Notes: generated by a model not told the origin, from the letters alone. 64,000 bases of DNA from Lithospermum erythrorhizon (GCA_019722365.1 JADFUC010002372.1:964400-1028399); one strand, 5' to 3'; positions 12,218 through 24,240 are shown, counted from the stretch's first letter. A program made the numbers and translations.

Positions 12218-12438
12218 AGTTCGACCAGCTGTGATCTAATCTAGAATTTCAAATTAAATAAACGGTATCGCAGTTATTAGTAAGTGATGCTGTAAGCTGG
12301 CTTTAATTTATTTCACCTGCCAGATCTAGAAAATGAAAGTTAAGATTGCTTTTTATTTTAAAGTGAGCATTGATTTTGTGTTGTTATATATTTTTCTTGT
12401 CAAGCTGGGTTGTCAAATTTCGAGGTCAAAATTTTATT

Positions 12439-12450
12439 AAAGCGGGTAGA
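12439..12450 (+). other. Polypurine tract
   Basis: AAAGCGGGTAGA lies directly before the right LTR, at the place where plus-strand DNA priming occurs in LTR elements. The preceding ATTTCGAGGTCAAAATTTT context is typical of plant chromoviruses. Confidence 0.65.
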
Positions 12451-15033
12451 TCAGAATAAATCACGTTTAAAAAACAAAAAATAATAAAATTGAAAATTTA
12501 ATTTTTCTGGGTCAAGGATCCGGGATAGTATAAATAATTTCGATGATAATATTATCAGTAAAATATTTTAGTCGAATTACATTTCTATAATTCTAGTAGT
12601 TTTTGCCATGAAAATTTTTATCTTTGAATCAAGTTCGTGGAGACATTTAAGTACGAGCAAGAGAGTAATTAAATCAAACCGAATCTGGGACCTTCTAGCT
12701 TTTTAAATATCTATCAACACCTCTATCTTCCACATCATCATTTGAGATCATCTTCTTCTTCTTTCTCTCCTAGTAGCCTAGATATTTCACCCCATCCCCT
12801 TAAAAATTTCATTTTCCATTTCTCTTCGATTTCTCAAACTCAAGATCGGCCGTAATATCTTTCTCCGATCATTCTTCGAAGTTGGGCGTAAGAAATGTCA
12901 AGTCTTTCGAGATATTTCTGGGGTTTCGATATGCTGAATTTTAGTTGACTTTTCCATAATTCAATTTTGGGCTTATTTAAATCTTAGTCGTTACGGGTTC
13001 GCGACGCATATAAGCCGATTAATTCGTGATTTGTAGGTCGCTGAGGATGTTATGGTCAGTTGACTTTTAGGTTTTCGTTGACTTTTTGGGCGATTTTTTC
13101 TAAGACTTTAAAATGCGTAGTGAGGTTATGTTTGGGACCTTATTATAGTTAATATGATATTAAATTTGGATTTAAAATCGATCAAAGCAATAAGGTTGAA
13201 AAAGTGTTAATCTTATTATAATCGATATTTCTAGTAAAGCAGCATCATGGACCCGGGACAACTAGAACGAAGCTATGTTGATTTGTAAATGATAAAGTTG
13301 ATGCATGGAATTTTATAGCGGGGACTGATTGTCAGGTCCGATGGGATTATAATTCGATAGTTTATCCGTCATGTTAGACCGTTTGTAGATAGTTCCCCAA
13401 GAGTTGGTTATATATCTTCTAGAACGCCCGGTATAGTAAGAGTCTCTTGATTATTTCCAGTTTGCTTTAGGCGCTGATCGCGAAGTGCGGCGCTACCGCG
13501 GATTGCTCGCGGAGGTTTTTAAGGTAAATGAAGAAAGTAGTACTTATTCACTAAGCATTTACGATTCATTATAAATCGTGTCAACATGTTATTGTGTTAT
13601 GATTATGTGAGAAACGATGTACATGCCATGGTGGCATGACACGCGAGAATGATACGCTTATGCGCGATCTTATTTGTGCGAGTCACGATATGATTACGTG
13701 ATTAATCATAAGGCCAAGATTGCTTCGAGGTAAAGAATAGCTTCAACTCCCAACTTATATTTCTCGATTTCTATGGCCTTGCCGCACTTATGACTCGCGG
13801 GCCTTGTCGCTTATCATAAGCCACTCTACTATTTACGTTTTAGCCGCGCTGGATATCATTGGGAGTGTGAGTAGTCGGGTTATCGAGAGTTGATCATAGA
13901 GTTACGTATGACCTGGAAAGCGTACTAGCATCGTGATCAATCTCTACATTTGGATTTATTGTGTATATGACTCTCCTTCCTCAGCAGATACGCGATTTAT
14001 ATCGGGCCTTTATAATTTCTAGTGTATAAAGTCACGCGCGCTTTATACTTGGCAGAGGTCATAGCCAGCTTTATACTTAGTGTATGTCATGGTGTGCCTT
14101 ATACTTAGCGTGATCGTAGAGCCATGTGCCTCAGACTTAGTGTATGAGCGACGTGGCCTTATACTTAGTGTATAAGCGCGTGCCTTATACTTTGTGTATG
14201 TTGGTTTTGGCCTTATACCGCGGTATAAATGCGGGTGATTGGATTAGTCGATTCCTCGCAGGTAGACGGATCGGTATATGCATTGTGAGGTTGGTATACT
14301 AGCGGGATACGAGATGTGTGAGGTCTGGCGACTGTGAGTGTTAGTCACACAGTCTATCGATTTTTGGCGAAATTGCATATTGGGCTGAACCTTCATTATA
14401 TCTTCATGTATTATGTCCGAGATTTCAAGTGGAATTACAAGCCAGAGGACCTTTTAGGGGGTAGTCCTCGATATATGTATTTTATTCATATTTGACTATA
14501 TTATTGATCACCTGCCTGCATGGTAAGTTCACCCCGTGTTAAGTTTCACCGAGCCTCGGCTTACACCCCTTTTCGCTGGGCGGCATTTCATTTGCGCCAG
14601 TCGACAGCGGCGCTGGTGCCCAAGAAGCTGTTTCAGAGTTTGTTCAGTGGCTAAAGCGAAAGATCGCGCCGAGGATCTCGCCAGCCTGACAAGGATGCTG
14701 GGTTGTCAACTGCTGATTGTTGTATTTTTCTTTGGAAACTTTATCCTGTCGCCTATTGTCATTTTGTATTCGAAAGTACAAAGATTACTCTCTTTTGTAC
14801 TGGCCGCATTATCGCTTATTTGGGATATGTCAGATATATACGGAGTCAAGTTGGTTGGGATATCACCGGGAATGGATTTAAAGTTTTAAATCAGGATTAT
14901 TTTGGAAATATTATATGTAATCTCATTTTTGAAGGAAATCTAGAAGTTTTAAAGTGAGTCGCCCATCGTTTAGTGATTCCGGTGTTCGATTATAATGACT
15001 TCACCTCGTATGGCCGACCATGGTCGTTAAGCA
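12451..15033 (+). repeat. 3' LTR of the nested Tekay-like element
   Basis: Direct-repeat partner of 6631-9074. It begins after the purine tract and ends near GTCGTTAAGCA, the degenerate counterpart of GTTACA in the left copy. It is about 140 bases longer than the left LTR. Immediately outside, the Athila-like RT frame resumes. Confidence 0.8.
13990..14230 (+). repeat. Tandem palindromic repeat block in the 3' LTR
   Basis: Equivalent of the block at 8100-8350. Units read CTTATACTTAGTGTATAAG with variants and end in GGCCTTATACCGCGGTATAA, a longer palindrome. Unit number and linkers differ from the 5' copy. Confidence 0.75.
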
Positions 15034-15330
15034 CATCCAATAGCTTAAGTACCTCATGCATTTCACTCCTTTCAAATTTGGATTTAGCCTCCTTTGAGTA
15101 TCTCTTGCAGGCTTAGCGTTATCCTCCAACAGGATTTTATGCATGCAAACAGCTGGACTAATCCCCTTGATATCAGCAAGAGTCCACCCCATAAATAACA
15201 TCAGTCTCCGAAAGACTTCCATCAAACTCTCTTCTTGTCACTTAGTTAAACTGGTAAATAAATACCCAAGTAAGCTTCATTAGTACCAGATAAACACATA
15301 TTTCCGGGATGTGGGATGGTGCGGCTTAAG
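15034..15330 (-). pseudogene. Athila-like reverse transcriptase, N-terminal part
   Basis: The minus frame at 15001-15225 reads GWTLADIKGISPAVCMHKIL, then LLEDNAKPARDTQRRLNPNL, the conserved start of the Athila-type RT. Just upstream, at 15250-15300, is YLGTNEAYLGIYLPV, the usual linker before it. The fragment is interrupted at 15033 by the nested LTR, and the remainder of the gene is at 5950-6630. This half is much better preserved than the intruding element. Confidence 0.85.
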
Positions 15331-15639
15331 CTCTAACTTAGGTGGTGAAATCACGGTGAAGGATAAATTTTAGAATTAAAATCTCCCTAAAGAGTCTAAC
15401 ATGAATTTCCGTGAACGAGTAAATAGGAGTTTTATCTCGACCTTCCTTATGCATCATTACTTCCATCCCCATCACACCATCAAGAGCGAGCTAATTCTAA
15501 CTTATCCCTTTTATCAACTATGAAGCTTGGAAAATCTCTTTGACTTTAACTCCTCAATACTAAAATACTTAACTAGACTCAGTCAAGCATGCTCAAGGAT
15601 TTAAACACCTAGAATTCAACAGCTTTAATCGAAAGCAAT

Positions 15640-16000
15640 GCATAGTTAACTTCCCATTTGCACATCAATTAGAGTCTCGCAGCCATAAATGGCTTTCCCA
15701 AAAGAAACGGAGATTCATGAGGGCTGGCGCGCTCCATCTCAAGAACCACAAATCTACAGGACAACTGGCCATCAATTTGCACCAAACATCATCTACTATA
15801 CCCCTGTGGATATTTTATTGAAAGATCGCCCACTGAAAAGCGTCATGTAGTGTGTCTTAATTTTTAAGTAAGTCCTAAACCGCAAGTACAAAGAGTAAGC
15901 CAAGAAGATTTACATAGCACCTAAATCTAATTACCTTAGCTTTACGAGAATCCCCTAATGCTAATATCAATCATAAAACTCGGGGTCCTTAAGTTTAGTG
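15640..16000 (-). pseudogene. Athila-like aspartic protease
   Basis: On the minus strand LDLGA (about 15917-15931) matches the protease active site with Gly preserved. It is followed by GRSFNKIS (15825-15850), FVVLEMERA (near 15735) and ETLIDVQMG (near 15670), the ordinary succession for this family. Stops and frameshifts separate the blocks. Confidence 0.7.
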
Positions 16001-16560
16001 AAAGTCGGGCTAAGTACAACACAACCATCTCATAAATAAAACTTTTCATTAGTTCATATTTCCTCTTATTAACTCAAGTCCTTGAAGAACTTAGCATAAG
16101 AGGGAATATTTTTAACTACATTTAATAAAGGTAAATTAACATAAACTCTTTAGAAAGAATTTTACAGAGTCTCGTAGAGCATTTACTCCAGCTTTACTTT
16201 CGAGGAGCCTCCTTCGGAAAGTGCACTCCAATGGGAACGTATGGCTTCACCACCTCCTCCATTTTTCTCTCATCTGGAGTGGCTTTCCCTTTTGCTTGCT
16301 CTTTTTCTTTCCTTTTCCGATTGCTTCTTCAAGATTACAACCTTCTTGTCCCTGGCTGGATCCCGTATCAAGAAGTTTCCCACTCCTCATAGTCACCACC
16401 GCCATTGGCTCGGGTTGGTTGTAAAACTTGCCGTGTTCTCGGGCTTCTATCGAGCCTCACCACTGACCCATCCTAAACTCTAACTCCCCGATTGATTTAA
16501 TTCAGTGTTCGATTATGTGCTTCCTGATTCTTAAGCATTTGTAAGATTTGATCGAATCAC
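16001..16560 (-). other. Gag-protease linker of the Athila-like element
   Basis: Between the protease and the gag end no domain is visible. Plus-strand open frames here (16221-16424, 16241-16483) are Phe/Ser/Pro-rich and look like antisense shadows of a low-complexity gag linker. Confidence 0.4.
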
Positions 16561-16880
16561 CTACCAAATTCTTACCAAAGCATTATTGGCATGAATATTC
16601 ACTTGCCCTTGGGGTTTCCCTTCATTATTCTTCCACGAGAAATTTGGATGATTCCTCCACCCGATTGTGTGTGTTTGAACAGGATCATTCCTCATCTTGA
16701 GTTGTACCTGCTCGCTTATATTTGCTTGTTTTGACATCTCGTAATAACCCCCATGCAGAGAGTACATATATCGCACTCTACATGTATTTATCCACGGAAC
16801 TCATAGATAATCGCTCAATTTGCTCGCATTAACGCCAACTATCTATTCACACTCAATATTGAATTAGAATTTATTCCATG
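16561..16880 (-). pseudogene. Athila-like gag, C-terminal part
   Basis: The minus frame at 16561-16776 contains THTIGWRNHPNFSWKNNEG, closely matching the asparagine-rich tail signature of Athila gag proteins. It precedes the protease in the expected order on this strand. The N-terminal gag is not recognisable to its right, because an opposite-strand segment begins at about 16933. Confidence 0.75.
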
Positions 16881-16932
16881 TAATTCTCTGTAGCTGCTTA
16901 CCCATGACTTTCAAAGGCTTCCCTGAGCACTC

Positions 16933-17205
16933 ATGAGACCAAGGTGTACGACGGCCTTAAAAGCTGCTGGTGATTATATTCAAAACTTACACGATTTAGC
17001 GATGACATGCTATTATGATTCGAATCGAAAAGTCAATAAGTTCAAGAAGAAATTCACCATTGGATGTAAAGTCAAGGCTCACTTCACTATGTATCAATTC
17101 AAATCGAAAAGATATCGATATTTAAGATCCGTGTCTCTTCCTTACCCAAGAATGTTTCTCCTCTTTCTAATGTTTTTTGCCACTAGTAAGAGATTGTTGG
17201 AATAA
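16933..17205 (+). pseudogene. Integrase C-terminal-like segment on the opposite strand
   Basis: The plus frame reads AAGDYIQNL, then MTCYYDSNRKVNKFKKKF and IGCKV. Order and spacing resemble the integrase C-terminus of Athila-type elements, where an AAG...L.EL...AYD stretch precedes the GxKVLL segment. It lies head-on to the minus-strand gag. It could come from an inverted or second copy of the element, or be a chance resemblance; several expected residues are missing. Confidence 0.45.
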
Positions 17206-17369
17206 TGGCTAAAAAATATGTCGTATAATTTTTGGTTGTCCCCACGAACTATTCAAGGAGATCAAAACGTTTGTTTTATTCATTGGCAATTAAGGTTGCC
17301 GTTTCTCACCATCAATATTTGGGGATGTTACTAGCCATTTGACTTTAATTCCCTTGACTTTCAAGCCGT

Positions 17370-17707
17370 TTGGTCTTGCATGGTAATGGGTCATGCTGAC
17401 AATTCTAAAGATACACCAACAAAAGAAAGGCACCATATTTCATACGTCCCCTTTACAAAACATTTTTTGGGTTCAATAATTTGTGGATTCTATATTCCCC
17501 GGGTATTGTTCCGCAGTAAGCTTAAAGTCAAGGCCAATGAGCGAACGCAGACGCTGATTGGCTATGTTAACCTTTGAGCCTACCAGATAAGACACACCCT
17601 AGATTCTGATTTAAGCTTTCAAGTCAGCTGCCTCCATACCACAAAGATAGCCTCGAATCTATAAGTTTTATTATCATGTCATTGTTTATACCGCTAATAT
17701 TTCCAAA
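17370..17707 (-). repeat. LTR fragment of the Athila-like element, right copy
   Basis: It matches 5158-5422 in the same orientation, from a CATACGTCC block through GGTTCAATAAT to GCTAATATTTCCAA. It ends at the same point as the left copy. As the internal genes are on the minus strand, this is the 5' LTR side. No primer-binding site can be read at its left edge. Confidence 0.6.
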
Positions 17708-20700
17708 TATACTTTATTATACACTCATAATTTTGATTCAAATCAAAGTTTTGTATGTCAATCAATATCTAAAATTTTGTTAATCTTTGACCAGGAAAAA
17801 ATAAATTTAACAATTTTTATGAAGGAAATAATTTTTTTTGGGTTTATATACTGAGTGAAAAATTATAGAAAGTCATCTTATTTCTTAGTCTCTACCTTCT
17901 ACTTTTAAGAAATTCTAAGAGTAATTTGAATTCACAAACTAAATATACTATTATGCATCAACTTAGGATGATATTGTTCATTTCAATCAGTGAATAATGC
18001 TATAGTGTAGGAAGGAACTAGAGTACTTGCATGTTTTAGATAAATTAAAGAACCTAAGGCTATTGAAAGGGTAGATGATTCCAACATAAAGTTCCTTTCT
18101 AATTTTTTGACAACGAATATTTATTATTGAAAATAAAATTTTAATATTTTGTTTCTATATTTACTTATTCTTTCATTAAAATCTATATAAAATGTTTGGT
18201 TCCGATGATATATATGCAACAAGTATGTCCCTTAGATCACTTGCAACAAATACCCCAAACTTCCTCATCTCATATCTAGAATAGAGAAAGAGAAAACAAA
18301 AAGTAGCTGCAAATCATATTCTATTCAAAAAAATCTCCTCAAATAGGTAATCGCTCATATTTGCATATTTCCTAACTAATTTTCTTTCTTTAATTGAAGA
18401 TGATATTGTAAACAATAAAATAAGGAAGCTGAATTTGTGAAATATTTAAAAGCGATAATTCCTAAATTTGACAAATGATATAAAGGAGTCGATTTTGGTG
18501 AAAATCCCTATATAAATCCTACAATAATGATTTTAAAGTCCTTTTTTATAGGTAATTCATATCATTATGTAAAAGAAAATTTGTTCATAGCCTTTCTCAC
18601 ATACACAGTAGAGTTGAACGTATCAATAACAACATCTTTTCAATTTAAAAAACATCTGATACTAGTTAGCAACCAAATAATATCACAATTTCTTTGATTT
18701 CCTTCTTTCAACGAATTTCAATCTTATCCAAGATTACTTGAAGTCATGGTAGTTCTCTCATAATTCACACTTACAGAATAATCCATCAAGAATAATATAA
18801 ACCCATGAAAAAATTAAGTTCTTTAATAAGAAGGAGAGTTATGTATATTGCTTCTCCAACAAAAACAAGTGAGAAGGAGGTGACTTTATCCATGGCGTCA
18901 CAACTACTAATATTGTAGTTGATGAGACAAGATCCTTTGATTGTATTCCAGGATCCTTTAATGAAGAGTTTAAGTTTTCATCTCGGTTGTCTATCGTTGG
19001 AAATAACAAGATAATTCTTGGTGTCTCTTTTTCAAGCACGCAGTAGCTGTGAAATGAGTTTGTGAAATGTTTTTATAATTGATTGAAGAGAAAAGATTAT
19101 TCTCTTGGTCTATCATTTCTGTTCCTAGAGTTTCTATTGAGAGACTGCAAATTACTTCTTTTGGATTGATGCAACCAATCCCTTGCCAACTTGTAGGTAC
19201 GTCCGGTACCATTGATTGTGAGCGGATCAACCTGCTTAAAGATGACTTCATTTATGATGAGCCATGTAACCCAAAGAGTACTATCAAAAAGAAAAAGCTC
19301 ATAAATAGTATTTTTGGTCCAATTTTTTAAAATAATAAGTGAAAGAAAATTTTGAATGGAGGTAGGTAAGGGGAAATATATTTGAAAACAAGACCATAAG
19401 TTTTTAATGAATTAAATCAAAAGAAAAGTGTCATATGATTCAACGTGGAAATAATTTGATGAGCTACAAAAGAGGTCACCGTATTTTTCGGTTTTTCTGC
19501 TAAAGATCAAAGGAAAGCCTAACGAATAGTTTTAAAAAAACTCTACCTTCTAGGAAAGAGAAAGCTCAAAGTTGTTTCCGATTTGTTTGGGAATGTTGAG
19601 GATGGGATTTTATGTTGTTAATGTAATTTAAGTGTTGGTAAATACAAAACATTCCTTGCGCGAAGGAGTTTTGACAAACATTACGCCTGCCTGGAATAAT
19701 TTAAGACATGTGGAGAAAAGGGTCTGAGGCAAATAAGATCCCAACAACGAAATTAACAAGTAGTTCGTGATACAAGAGTAAACTTGAAGTTTGGCAAAAA
19801 GCCATTTTAATGCTCTGTGTTCGCAAGTTAAAGTTCGGGAATCCAAATATCCTTCCAAATAATAGAGGAACCATTTACTACCTGCCTAAACCATAGTATT
19901 TCTAATACAAGTAATGCTAGAGTGAAGACTTTTTCATGTCCAAGATGCATTTGGAGCGTTTATCGCAGTGGTGCAGTAGAAATATTTTGATTTTATTACA
20001 AAGCGTTTAGTGAAAACGAGTCGCCAACTATTGCCCTCGTTATGGTGCGTTGAAATGGAAGATGTTAAAAACCCGGTCCCCCTTCCTTAGTGTCAATAAG
20101 AATTCTGTACTAATCCAGCTGACTGATGTTGATTGGCAAGCCCGCACTGTGAGAAAGTTTGCAAATATACTTATCATTGGTGGTGGTAAGTGGGAATTTG
20201 GTGGCATCTTATTGGGTAGATGTTATATGGAATGCATTTGACCAAAGGACACTGAACAGTAACAAGAAATTGAACTTCCACGAGAAAATTTCTATATATT
20301 GGTTATGATATCAAAAAGGATTCCTCTATAGTCCTGAATTTGAGAGATTCAGAGATTTTCAAAATTGAAAGGATGTCATTCTTTGTAAGAGTGGGAGTGT
20401 TTGGGCTAAAGGTAACATAGATTTTGCAGTTGGATGATTCGTCCGAAATCTCTTACAAAAAGATGTCGGTGGTCGAATTTAAAGATATTAATATTTTTTG
20501 TCTGGGGATGAATAAAGGAGAATTCATCATCAAAGAAAAGAGGTATCAAGAAAGCAGAGATGTATCAAGAAGAAGGTTGTTGGTGTTTTGTGAGTGTAAC
20601 AAAAAAAAAGATAGAGTTTTTAAAAATAGTAGGCAAACACGATGGAAAAAAAGAGATTACCTTATCTCGAGATCAGAATGGTGATTAAAAAGTGGTTCCC

Positions 20701-20727
20701 CGGTTTGACCATTAACAATAAATCTAG
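17708..20727. other. AT-rich spacer with unrecognised open frames
   Basis: No known gene or repeat. 17720-18830 is AT-rich and nearly free of open frames. 18839-19330 has overlapping frames on both strands; the plus frame 19079-19330 is the most protein-like but has no recognisable domain. Frames at 19628-19858 (minus), 20050-20241 and 20424-20684 (plus) are likewise unassigned. It might be a decayed gene fragment or a non-LTR element. Confidence 0.3.
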
Positions 20728-21660
20728 CATTCGACCGTGATTTTAATGCCCCACTTCATGCAACCATCTCAACTTGATTACAAATTTTGATTCATGCGGG
20801 GACGCTGATATAAAGAATATTGTGCCATAATTCAAAATTTTGCTCTTCATTTGCGGTGACAACGAAGCCGCGCAAAAACGGATCAAACCAAAGTTTGAAA
20901 AATCGCAGCGTACCACATCGCTTGAGAGGCAGAAGATACTTTATATAAGTGTCTTAGCAATTAAGTAATGCTGACGACTACTTACGCTAAAATGCTCACG
21001 CTACCGTTAAGTGGGGTGCAACCAGGTAAAATGAGCTCTGGAATTGTGAAGCCAAAATATCACAGACGACCATGGACACGAATGCCCGAAGCGGGGGGTC
21101 ACAGCCAATCCTTGCTTCCGGCCCAGTTCGGCTTGCATTTCCAAACTTAACGTAATTTGATTTGGCATTCAAATCAAATGGCAGTTACATACGTTTTTAT
21201 TTGCTCATTAAGGGTGTTTAGTGCACCTTTTTAATGCAAGAGACGTGCTTTTGGTTAGCAAAGCAGCCTCTACATATCAATGGAAGAAAACTATCACCAC
21301 AACACAAGAAATCAAAAAATGATAACAACACAAAAATCCGAGAGTTCTATCTCTTTTCATTGCTTTTCTATCCAAGTGATACTCAAGTCAGAGAGTGTTC
21401 GTCGATCGGTTCATAGCTTAGCGGTCACCGCGAGACCGGAAGCTGCACGCCTGGCCCTAGTAATCGGCGGAAGAACAATACGCTTTAACGAAAGCGCGAA
21501 ACGTGATCTGGTCCGTTTCATTTCCTTGCTACCTGTTCGCTTCGCTAATCGCTTATTTCCTCGAATAGTTTTGTATTGTTTGTTTGCAAAGTTTTACTTT
21601 ATAGTTCCGCTTTCTATTAGTTCCCTACGCCTTAAAACGTATTTGATCGAGCTACACAAC
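20728..21660 (+). repeat. 5' LTR of the copia element
   Basis: It aligns with 26270-27120. Shared blocks are TTTGATTCATGC, GCTGATA followed by TAAAGAATATT, GATCAAA...AAAGTTTGAAAA, GAAGAAAACTATCACC and GTGATACTCAAG, and GTATTG.TTGTT.GC near the end. Outer boundaries are blurred by indels; the right end may lie anywhere in 21605-21660. Confidence 0.75.
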
Positions 21661-21664
21661 ACCC

Positions 21665-21680
21665 TTTGGTAATGGAATCA
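21665..21680 (+). other. Possible primer-binding site
   Basis: TTTGGTAATGGAATCA follows the LTR and partly matches the initiator-Met tRNA primer site. The match is broken by an insertion, so the call is tentative. Confidence 0.35.
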
Positions 21681-21689
21681 ATGTTGATA

Positions 21690-22690
21690 CATCTATGGTG
21701 AATGTGAGTGATGGTCAATTTTCTCCGCACCGGGGTTGACGGCGCGGCTGATTGTCAAACTGCTCCGCTTGTCCTGGATCACACTTCCTCCCTTATGTTC
21801 CTCGGGTATAGCTTTGCAATCTGGGTCATGTTACCTCACAGGTGGTTCGAGAATTGTTCCACCAGCCTGCTACCACAAGCCATATCGTCTCCTCAACCTC
21901 CAAATGTTCCCCGATGCAAAAAATAATCAACTCAAGCCCCGCTTTTTCCGGACGTAATTTCAAAAGGTGGAGAGAACAAGGATGTTCTATCCTCACGACC
22001 CTGAACTCGTTGGTCATGTCCCTACGTGTTCAAGATGATGGTGTTTGGAGTTTGGTCGCTACCGACTTTTATAATAATTCGATTATTTGAGTAGCAAATT
22101 ATTTGTCGACTTATTTGTCTGATGATTTGTATAGCGTATATAAAACATACGCTACAAAACAAAGGTTTGGACGCATTTGAATTCAAGTATAAGACTAAGA
22201 TGCTGGTTCCAAGAAATTTATAAATGGGAAGATTTCGACTATAAAATGGTGGATGAAAAATCGATGACGCTTCGAGAATCCTTTGGTTGTTTCACGAAGC
22301 CTTAAGTCAAGGAATGGTCTTCGAACGAAGAGTCTAAGGTTGCCGCGTAATCATGAAATTCGCTACCATCTTCGATAGACTTCAAGAACTATTTGAAGCA
22401 CGTTTTGCCGATATGAACACGTTAAAAATTATCTCGCTTGAGAATAAGCAGGCAATAGGAAGCGTCAGATCGTGACTGCTATCCCAACTCCTCTCGCTGG
22501 GGAGTCTAAGGTGAATGTTGTGGGAATTTCGCCTCTTTCGCAGGTCTCTTCAAAGGGTGCTAAGAAGAATGATTTTATAACCTAAGGAAATCAGCTTTCA
22601 AGAAGCCTGTTCTATTTCTCATGGAATTCTGTTGATGGGTGCATAATTGTAACAAACGTGTCAAGTCCTTCGAGTGTAAACTGCCGTTAT
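21690..22690 (+). pseudogene. Copia gag with zinc-knuckle remnant
   Basis: Gag is expected here. The clearest sign is C.NCNKR..KSFECK at 22642-22680, a CCHC zinc knuckle missing a residue or two, where the His is no longer in frame. Upstream open frames (21708-22090) are overlapping and cannot be assigned with confidence. Confidence 0.55.
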
Positions 22691-22789
22691 TAATAATTAA
22701 AAGATGGCGAATATGGTCACCAAAGATTCGCATTTGTGATCAACTTGTCGGTCAGAATTTCGAGGTGAACTTCTCGCGGGCACGAACTC

Positions 22790-23130
22790 ACAAAAGAGCG
22801 GTGGATCGACACCGCGCTAATAGCATGTTTGTTCTGCTAAAGATCACTTGCTACTTTCGGGCCACTTTGCGAATGGTGAGAAGATGTACATGGCTAATAG
22901 TGCAACCTCCAATATTGAGGGAGAAGGAATCAGGTGGGCGCTGAATGACTTTAAATGGTCACGTTGAAGAATGTTCTCAGATGTCCTGTAACTTAGGTGC
23001 TAACTCAGGTTCCGTTCTTTTTGAAGCAAACATGGCTTTAAACTTGTAATCGAGTCCGATAAAGTTGTACTTTCTAAGTCGGGCATAGTTTTGTCGAAGG
23101 ATTAGCTGGTCTTTCAAATGAATAACGGTT
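22790..23130 (+). pseudogene. Copia protease and pre-integrase segment
   Basis: The bases at 22798-22815 read WIDT followed by an indel, matching the WxDTGA active site of copia proteases. MANSATSNIEGEG-type sequence follows at 22889-22935, then ESDKVVLSKSG read across frames at 23047-23090. These are the usual landmarks between the protease and integrase. Confidence 0.7.
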
Positions 23131-24240
23131 ACAAACAAGATGAATAAAAACATTACCTATGTTTGGAAGTACTCTAATTTGCAGACAAGAGGTTAGACAT
23201 GTGAACTTAATTCTTTTGCGAAGAATGACTGCTAAATCACATACCTAACGAATTTATGTATAAGAATTGCTGCGCGAACGTGTGTCACAAAACTGAAGAA
23301 TATTTCCGCAATGTGGTTAGGGAAATAAGCCTCTCGATCTGCTCAAGTGATCGCCTCGCGATATGAGCCCGCTTCAATCCAAAGGTGAAATGAGTATTTT
23401 AATACCTTTGTAGATGATATAGTACAAAATTTTGCGTGCTACTTGATGAAAAGTAAAATGGTGTAATCGATAAATTTGCATTTATAAAGAAGAAGCGAAA
23501 ATCAACTTGAGAAAAAGATAAGTAATGGTGCTGGGATAGAGGGCGTGAAGAGGTTCACCATTTGGTCAATTTTGTTCGGTTAGATGAAATTCACGGAAGA
23601 CTCACCATATTCTCTCTCAATCTGAAAGAAAAAATCGATCATTGAAGAGATGATGAATGCCTCATTACAAGTTAGGCTTACCAAGGAATGCAAAGTTGAT
23701 ATCGGGCTAACTAACTACCTCTTGAACAAAATTCCTCGTAAAAACGGTGATAAAACCCCATTTGAATTGTCTAAAGTGTAGAGACCAACCTGGCCAAACA
23801 TAAACTGAAAGGGGTGCTCTGGCGGCTGTCATGTTACCTCCTCCAAACAGACTATTGGTCCTAAAACGTTGATGCAATCTTTATTGATATGCTCAAAATA
23901 GTAACGATAATGGGTTTTTGTCTATAAGATTTACACACCACGAGTGAACAAGAATACAATATTAGAGTCTCGAATGTCACGCTCTTCGAACATGTCTGAG
24001 GAAGGTGCTCGACACTAAAAGGACACAATTTAACCCCGAGGGTAGTGTCACCGATACCGGCACTCTGGATACAAAGCAGTGAAGCTGAGGAGTTGCTAAC
24101 TCGACGTAGTAAAAGGGCACGTGTCGAGAAGTCCTTTGGTTCTGATTTTGTAACGTATATGCTTGAGAGTGAACCTCGAACTTACCAAGAGGCCGCTGGG
24201 CTCAATCGATGGTCCGCTTTGGAAGTGAAGCTACTTTAAG
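23131..24240 (+). pseudogene. Copia integrase
   Basis: The C-terminal half is readable. YLLNKIPRKNGDKTPFEL lies at 23719-23775, a KTVDAIFIGYAQN.N equivalent at 23858-23915, and RRSKRARVEKSFGSDFVTYM in an open frame (24045-24239) that leads into the RT. The catalytic core upstream is too broken to find its Asp and Glu residues. Confidence 0.75.

Larger units (their letters stand above)
6631..15033 (+). mobile_element. Nested Ty3/gypsy LTR retrotransposon, Tekay-like chromovirus
   Basis: The element has paired LTRs (6631-9074 and 12451-15033) in direct orientation, a degenerate tRNA-Met primer site after the left LTR and a purine-rich tract before the right one. Between them are protease, RT and RNase H relics in gypsy order on the plus strand. 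The long LTRs, TGAACAACCCGTCACG start and a possible chromodomain remnant point to the Tekay/Del lineage. The internal part is only about 3.4 kb, shorter than usual for the family, because no integrase core can be found. It sits inside the RT gene of a minus-strand Athila-like element. Many indels make it non-autonomous. Confidence 0.85.
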
